Shown: positions 59,063 through 64,000 of the stretch, piece after piece
How the letters are laid out: each line of letters opens with the position of its first letter
Numbering within the stretch: the stretch's first letter is position 1
Source: Euwallacea fornicatus
Taxonomy: Eukaryota; Arthropoda; Insecta; Coleoptera; Curculionidae
Direction: 5' to 3'
DNA: 64,000 nucleotides
NCBI RefSeq assembly: GCF_040115645.1
Contig: NC_089560.1
Location: 2,604,001-2,668,000 of the forward strand
Translations under genes and position numbers: made by a program
The notes under the pieces: generated by a model
Told to the model about the DNA's origin: nothing
The model's database searches: none
What the model saw: only the letters and a program-made list of their open reading frames with translations

Positions 59063-62000
59063 CTAATTGAGCGACGCTTTATTGGTGATGTCAGTGATAA
59101 ACTGAGGATGACCGGACCGTTCCAAAAGTTCTCCACTCTGTATTGAAAAGTGGCGGTAGGACATGTAGTCTTGAGGTACCGTGGGTTGCTCACGTTTCAA
59201 GGCACGACGCTGTTTCTTAACCTGCAACTGTCCAGCTTTAAACTCACATTAAATAATAAGGGAAGACAGAATTCACCTTTAAGTAGCCTAAAATTGACAC
59301 CAAAAGAATGAAGACTACGAATCCCAAGCAACACCCTATAATCAGTCCCAATCTCCTCGTAAGAATCGACTGCGTTCCTATAGAATGGTCTTGAAGAGTT
59401 GTCATGTTTAGAGCCCATAAGGTAGAAACCTACGATTTAAATGATACTTATGTAAATAATTTTTCGAAAAGTGTTTCTCACTCACCTCAGCACATTTGCT
59501 CGTAGATGAGTCTTCAAGAAACGGTAGAATATCTTCTTCAAAGACGAAAAATCCGCTTTCTTTGGACGATTTTCTGAGAGAGAGGCTGGACTCCGCAGTT
59601 GCTCTTCGTTTGGTTGAACGCCAGTTTCCAAGGGCCAGGACGCAAATGTGGTATTTGGTTCCTGGGTATAGGTCTGTCAATTTTAGGGAGCGAGATGATT
59701 TATCCAGGGCCTTCCCTTTAACCTGAAAAAGAAGGTGCGGAATTAATATATTTTCGTCAACGAAATTAAATGGCTCATTGTGGAAGTATGAAAATCCAGA
59801 AGATGGTTACCAAAATATATTATCTTTTCGCGTTGTCTCAAGAATCTTTCCGTTAGTTGTTTCAGAATCTGTCCCATAGCACTTTACAAATGTTCCTTAT
59901 ACTTGTGCACTCGTAGCCGAGGTTGATCTATTTTTAAATATGCTCATAAAACCATATTGATTTTGTCATTTCAATGAGTTATTACGATTAGTTAAGTTTT
60001 CACAGAATAACTGGCCAGCATTTTCCCTTAAGACCATTTTTGGCTGGTCATCCGACCGTGGTACTTCTATCCAGATTTGGAGGATACCTAATTCTTCATT
60101 GCCTTGCGCAGTATTCTTCTTTGTATACGAGAAGTTCTTTGACTTGTAACTCAATGAGCAATTCGATTCTATATGTTGGCTGGCCAAAAGTGAGATCGGA
60201 TGGAGATAATGATAATACAAAATTTCTATGTTTTCTTTCACCTTGGACTTCTCCAGCCTCAGATTATCTCTTTTTTGTCAAACTCTTTTTCTAGCGTAAT
60301 ATTTTCTAGGCACAAGTTCCTATTCGTTTCGCAGCCCATGGTTTCAAGGGCAGAATTTTCGTTTTTTTTTTTTATTAAAAATATTACTGAATATTTCCAA
60401 AAAACGTCATTTTCGTTAAACTACCCTGTATCTAGAAAATACCTCACTCGACTTGAATCAGATGAGTTGCGTTTCAAAGACTGTGTCTACCAGAATCAGT
60501 GGATAACTGATACAGAGCTTGTGAAAAGTATTGCGACGCTTTTAAAACTTTCATATACATGGTATTTTCTAAAACGGCTTAAACACCTATTTTCATGTAA
60601 TTTTATTTAAAAAAGGCATTTGATGCCTTCTTTTCGAGGTCTAATGTTTTGTCACCTCTACCTAAGTATACCTACTAACTTTTTATTTTTAGATGGAAAG
60701 GTAACCATTTCAGTAGGTATATCAAATGAAAGGTAATTCAATAAGGAACACAACGGTGTACTCGGAACTAATATTGCATCTACAGTTTCTTTGAAAAATA
60801 AAATTATTACACACAAAGTAAAGTAACTCACCATTACGTCGAACATAATTGAAATTCCTACAATAGGTGCTCGAATTGGGTTCTAGTAAGAATTCGGCGA
60901 GGCCTCAGTCGTTCCTCGAACTCTTTTATGCGATTATGTTATCCGGTGTTATTTCGGTTATTAATTCTAATTTTGTTTGAAGATTTAAATCATCTAAATT
61001 TAGTGGCCCATTTTCATGAAAGGAACATTTTAAGTGACCCCACAAAAAATCGAGGGGTGTTAGATCTGGAGATCGTGACGGCCATTACGTTGTGCCTCTT
61101 TTACCGATCCATGTAAGGAAAATCCCATCGAGATGCCCAGTCATGGCATAATGTGGTGACGCACCAGCTTGTCGGAACCAAATATTATTGGCTGCTTGTT
61201 CCCCATCTTTTCCAGGAAAAAATTTCGGCAATTGATGGAACTGTTTCGTCTCGCAACAACTGCAAGTATGGTGCGTTGTTGGAGTTCCTCTCTATGGAAT
61301 GTGGACCGACGAACTGGTGGTCAATTATGCACAATCAAACATTGAATTTTTGCGGATTTTGTACAAATAGAGTCTGCATCCAATGAGGACGGCCTATAGA
61401 CTTGCAGCGAAAATGACGTTGATGAGTACATCCATATAAGCAAAACGTTTCTTCATCCGAAAATGAACTCCTAGAATAGAACGTATTGTTCTGAATGCCT
61501 TTTTGTTGCTTCAATTCACAAAGTTTCATCCTGCTACTAAAATCTTCAAGCATCAACTCTTGGGGTCGGTAAATTTGGTGTGGATGAAATTTTTTTGGTT
61601 TTAAAAGATCGAGTCTGCCGGCAGGCTGTAGGGGGGTTTTCTTCAAAATACAAAAACAAAATGTCGGGTGCTTCATCGCCGCCAGTTGCAGCTCGGCATC
61701 CTCCACATTTTGGAGCAGCTTTCACATTCTCAATTTGTAAAATTTGTTTGTTCATCCGACCAATTACACCTTTATTAATAAATCGGTCTGGATATTTGTC
61801 ATCAAGTACGAGACGCACTTTTTCGTGAGTTTTTTTGCGATCTCCGTTATCGCAAAAAGATTAAGATTTCTTCAGTTCTTTGCTTCTCAGATGAACGATC
61901 CATTTTTCTGATATCCCGACTGTGTCCACTTTTAATGAATTTTATAAAAGCGGAGAACATTTTGTATCCGAAAAATTGCTTACATCGAGGACGATTTGAA

Positions 62001-63901
62001 ATTTCTACGTCTTGACGTCATCTTTCCAATCTCTTGCAAAGTGAAATGAGAATGGATTTTCCATCTTGGGCGCGCAGATTAAAACTTCAAAGTTTTTTTT
62101 ATGGATATGGACTTCGTTCAATTTTTTTCAAAGAAAGCTGCACATCCAATTTCAGTTTTGACTGTACCGTTGTGTCCCTTATTGATTTGCGTTTCAATTA
62201 ATATACTAGAATGGACACCTTTCCATTTGAAAATAAAAAGTTAATAGGGGTAGCTGGACAGGGGTGAAAAGTTTGAACGCGGAAAATAATGCAGTAAATG
62301 CCTCTTTTTTCTTTTTTTAATAAAATTTTGCATGTATAAACATTTTTTTTTTAACTATCGGATTTACGAAGGTTATTAACGTGCTACAATGCTTTTGACA
62401 AGTGCCCTGTTTACATCGATCTTTGCCGATTACACCTCGACTCTACGAGGATCAGAAACAGTAGGTACCTCCCCGTTTATCCAATTTCCCCAATATTGTT
62501 AAACTTCAAATCTAGTTACGCAAATTCTTGTTTTTGTAACGTTCACCCCATTTTTATTAGCACGACAGTCTGTTCCTGGATAAACTCAAAAAGATATTTA
62601 TCTAACATAAAACATCTTGTAGAGTCGGCAGAGCGGTAACATAAAAACAACTTCCTAGGTTATTTCCCTTTAAAATATTTGCTTGTCGTCCCATCCTCGG
62701 TTAGAATAAAAGAAATCGTTATCTAGAGGAGCACGATTGCTTCGGACTTATATTCCTTTCAGATTGAATTGTTTTTCCGTAAAAGAGCACGTTCTTGAAC
62801 GGCACCGGATAAGCTTTTAAAATAGGTTGTATTTGTAAGGATTTAAGACTTTGAGCTGACGTGTCTTTTTATGTGGACCGCACGATTACCTCGAAATGAA
62901 ATATTTTGTTCTATCCCTAGGAAGATCCGCTTATGCGAAACAAATGGAGCAAATTTCCGGGCAATCTTACCTCATCCGCGCTGTCTGTGGAGTAATATGT
63001 TATCTGATAGCCGTGCAATCCAGAGTGATTCCTGCTTTGCCAGGAAACCACCACCGAGAACGGCTGGATGTCTTGGATGGCCAGTTTTATCACAATGGGC
63101 TGGTTGCAAAATTGTTCCGGATCTAGTTCGACGAACACCTTTCCTCGGAGGGCCTCGGGAAATTCGCATTTTAGATGTTTGTCTTGCGGATGATTCAGCT
63201 GCTTCCTGTGGTCCTTGTACCACTCCCACAACTCCTCAGAGTCGCAGTTGCACATCAGAGGGTTTCCTGGAAAAGATGAAAAAAATTTACAATAAGCGGC
63301 ATTTAATCGCGACAACGCGGTGTTTACCCACCTTCAGCTCGAACGCTCTTAACTTGGGTCTCCAACGGTTTTAAAGCCTCCAAAGGAATCTGCTCCAAAT
63401 AATTCTTGCTCAAATCTAATACCCAAAGCCTTCTCAATTGCTTGAAGCAATCTCCTACTATCAGCGATATCCGGTTTCCTTGCAAGTACAGTTCCACCAC
63501 ATTCGAGAGGTATTTGAATGTTTCGCTTTTAAGCCTAAATATCCTGAACTTTAAAAACCAGGCAGAGAGGAATTCCAATAAATGTACCGTGTAATTCGAT
63601 TGTAAGAAATATCCAAGATATGCAGCGAACTCAAATCCTCGGGAAAATCGTCCAAGTCACCCAATCGATTATGGGTCACGTTAAGGATTCGCAGACCGCT
63701 TAATCCGTATAAACGTTCCTGCGGTATGATTTCTATTTGATTAACCCCCAAATCAAGGGAGATTAACTGATGAAGCGAACTGAAGGCCCCCGGGGATATT
63801 TTCAGGATTTTATTATGGCTGAGGTGGAGATGGAGCAGGGAGGGAAAAAGTTCAAATTCCTTGCTAGTTATTACTATCAGGCCGCTGTACTCCAGGTGCA
63901 T
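59063..63901 (-). CDS. LRR-FN3 single-pass membrane protein, 3' part (partial)
   Basis: Six minus-strand exons: 63901-63588, 63543-63332, 63266-62971, 59722-59486, 59429-59277 and 59221-59063 (stop 59065-59063), 1371 bases, 456 residues. Phases agree at all junctions (2, 1, 0, 0, 0). Introns are 44, 65, 3248, 56 and 55 bp. Exons 1-2 hold about six leucine-rich repeats (LLHLHLSHNKI, LISLDLGVNQI, LRILNVTHNRL, LHILDISYNRI, VVELYLQGNRI, LWVLDLSKNYL). Exon 3 holds an LRR C-terminal cap (GNPLMCNCDSEELWEWY ... FCNQP) and the first half of an FN3 domain (VVVSWQ, GYQITYYS). Exon 4 completes FN3 (LYPGTKYHICVLALGNW). Exon 5 has the membrane segment (LGLIIGCCLGFVVFILLVSI). Exon 6 is a basic, Tyr-containing tail (PQDYMSYRHFSIQSGE). 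It is a cell-surface adhesion or receptor-like protein similar in plan to neuronal LRR-FN3 proteins; the ortholog is not known to me. The N-terminus lies beyond base 64000. Confidence 0.9.
60648..62270 (-). mobile_element. DUF4817-type transposon in intron of the LRR-FN3 gene
   Basis: Inverted repeats of at least 100 bp. The left arm, around 60690-60790, reads CTTTTTATTTTTAGATGGAA and AATAAGGAACACAACGG. The right arm around 62150-62250 is its inverted counterpart, with CCGTTGTGTCCCTTATTGAT and TTTCCATTTGAAAATAAAAAG. Outer borders near 60648 (CACCTCTACC) and 62270 (GGGGTG) are approximate and no clean target duplication was found. It holds a nearly full-length, frame-broken transposase on the minus strand, the same orientation as the host gene, inside the 3.2-kb intron. 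Without it that intron would be about 1.6 kb. Confidence 0.75.
60850..61903 (-). pseudogene. DUF4817-type DDE transposase, nearly full length but broken
   Basis: ATG at 61903 (MDRSSEKQRTEEILIF). N-terminal HTH: VRLVLDDKYPDRFINKGVIG, then NKQILQIENVKAAPKCGGCR and APDILFLYFEENPPTACRQ. Middle: KFHPHQIYRPQELMLEDFSS, SFSDEETFCLYGC (first Asp-Glu block), GRPHWMQ and VQNPQKFNV. Later frames give VGPHSIERN, NIWFRQAGASPHYAMTG (second block, Asp replaced by Ala), WIGKRGT and SRSPDLTPLDFLWGHLK (third Asp), then LDDLNLQTKLELITEITPDN near the end. At least three frame breaks are present. This is the fullest example of the family's domain order in the window. Confidence 0.8.
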
Positions 63902-64000
63902 CTAGTTAAAAAATATGTCAGGAGATTAGCTAGAAGTTCATAATAGCGGATAGTTTACATATTTTCTTTTACCATGATTTATTTACGAGATATTTAATAA
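63902..64000 (-). other. intron end of the LRR-FN3 gene
   Basis: The acceptor TTTTTTAACTAG precedes base 63901 on the minus strand, so the remaining bases up to the window edge are intron. The upstream LRR exons and signal peptide exon lie outside the window. Confidence 0.6.

Noticed and set aside
62871..63374. 167-codon plus-strand frame
   Set aside because: It is the antisense shadow of the well-supported LRR cap and FN3 exon and its neighbours on the minus strand.

Overview
The window looks like insect nuclear DNA. It has AT-rich intergenic sequence, introns of 44 to 65 bp with GT/AG borders next to one 3.2 kb intron, TA-flanked DNA transposons of the Tc1/mariner superfamily at every stage of decay, and metazoan cell-surface genes. 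I could not identify the species; a beetle-like genome is only a guess from the transposon mix. Protein-coding density is very low.

Three host gene models are supported, all on the minus strand. (1) 59063-63901 is the 3' part of a type I membrane protein with leucine-rich repeats, an LRR C-terminal cap, a fibronectin type III domain, one transmembrane segment and a short cytoplasmic tail. Six exons are consistent in phase and the 5' end lies beyond base 64000. (2) 53721-54735 is a complete-looking four-exon gene for a secreted, Lys-rich 279-residue protein of unknown function. (3) 33875-34208 is the first coding exon of a type II membrane protein with a coiled-coil stalk that ends in CPAG at a phase-1 donor, as expected for a transmembrane collagen or gliomedin-like chain. 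A TATA box lies upstream; the downstream exons were not found.

Most of what else can be recognised is mobile DNA. From left to right: a pogo-like MITE (137-594); an irritans-type mariner broken by a MITE and a second insertion (2197-4288); an internally deleted mariner (5539-6393); a transposon with long terminal inverted repeats (TIRs) and a DUF4817-type transposase (about 9756-11100); a Tc1 transposase split by a 727-bp MITE (11450-13026); an 803-bp pogo-like TIR element (15521-16323); a near-complete cecropia/Hsmar1-like mariner (25365-26624); a transposase C-terminus remnant (31802-32300); a 1.86-kb DUF4817-type element (35755-37610); a small hAT remnant (38221-38325); a three-layer nest (42115-44997); further DUF4817-type pieces (47925-48485, 52380-52625, 54962-55379, 60648-62270); and two more pogo-like MITEs (49366-49878, 51067-52151).

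The long stretches 16.3-25.3 kb, 26.6-33.8 kb, 38.3-42.1 kb and 45.0-47.9 kb hold no gene I can defend. They contain a (GAT)n microsatellite, solitary TA-CAGGG transposon ends and a few orphan ORFs. No rRNA, tRNA or CRISPR array was seen. The clearest biology here is a lineage of long-TIR DUF4817-type transposons, present as at least seven recognisable copies or fragments, some serving as landing sites for other Tc1/mariner elements.
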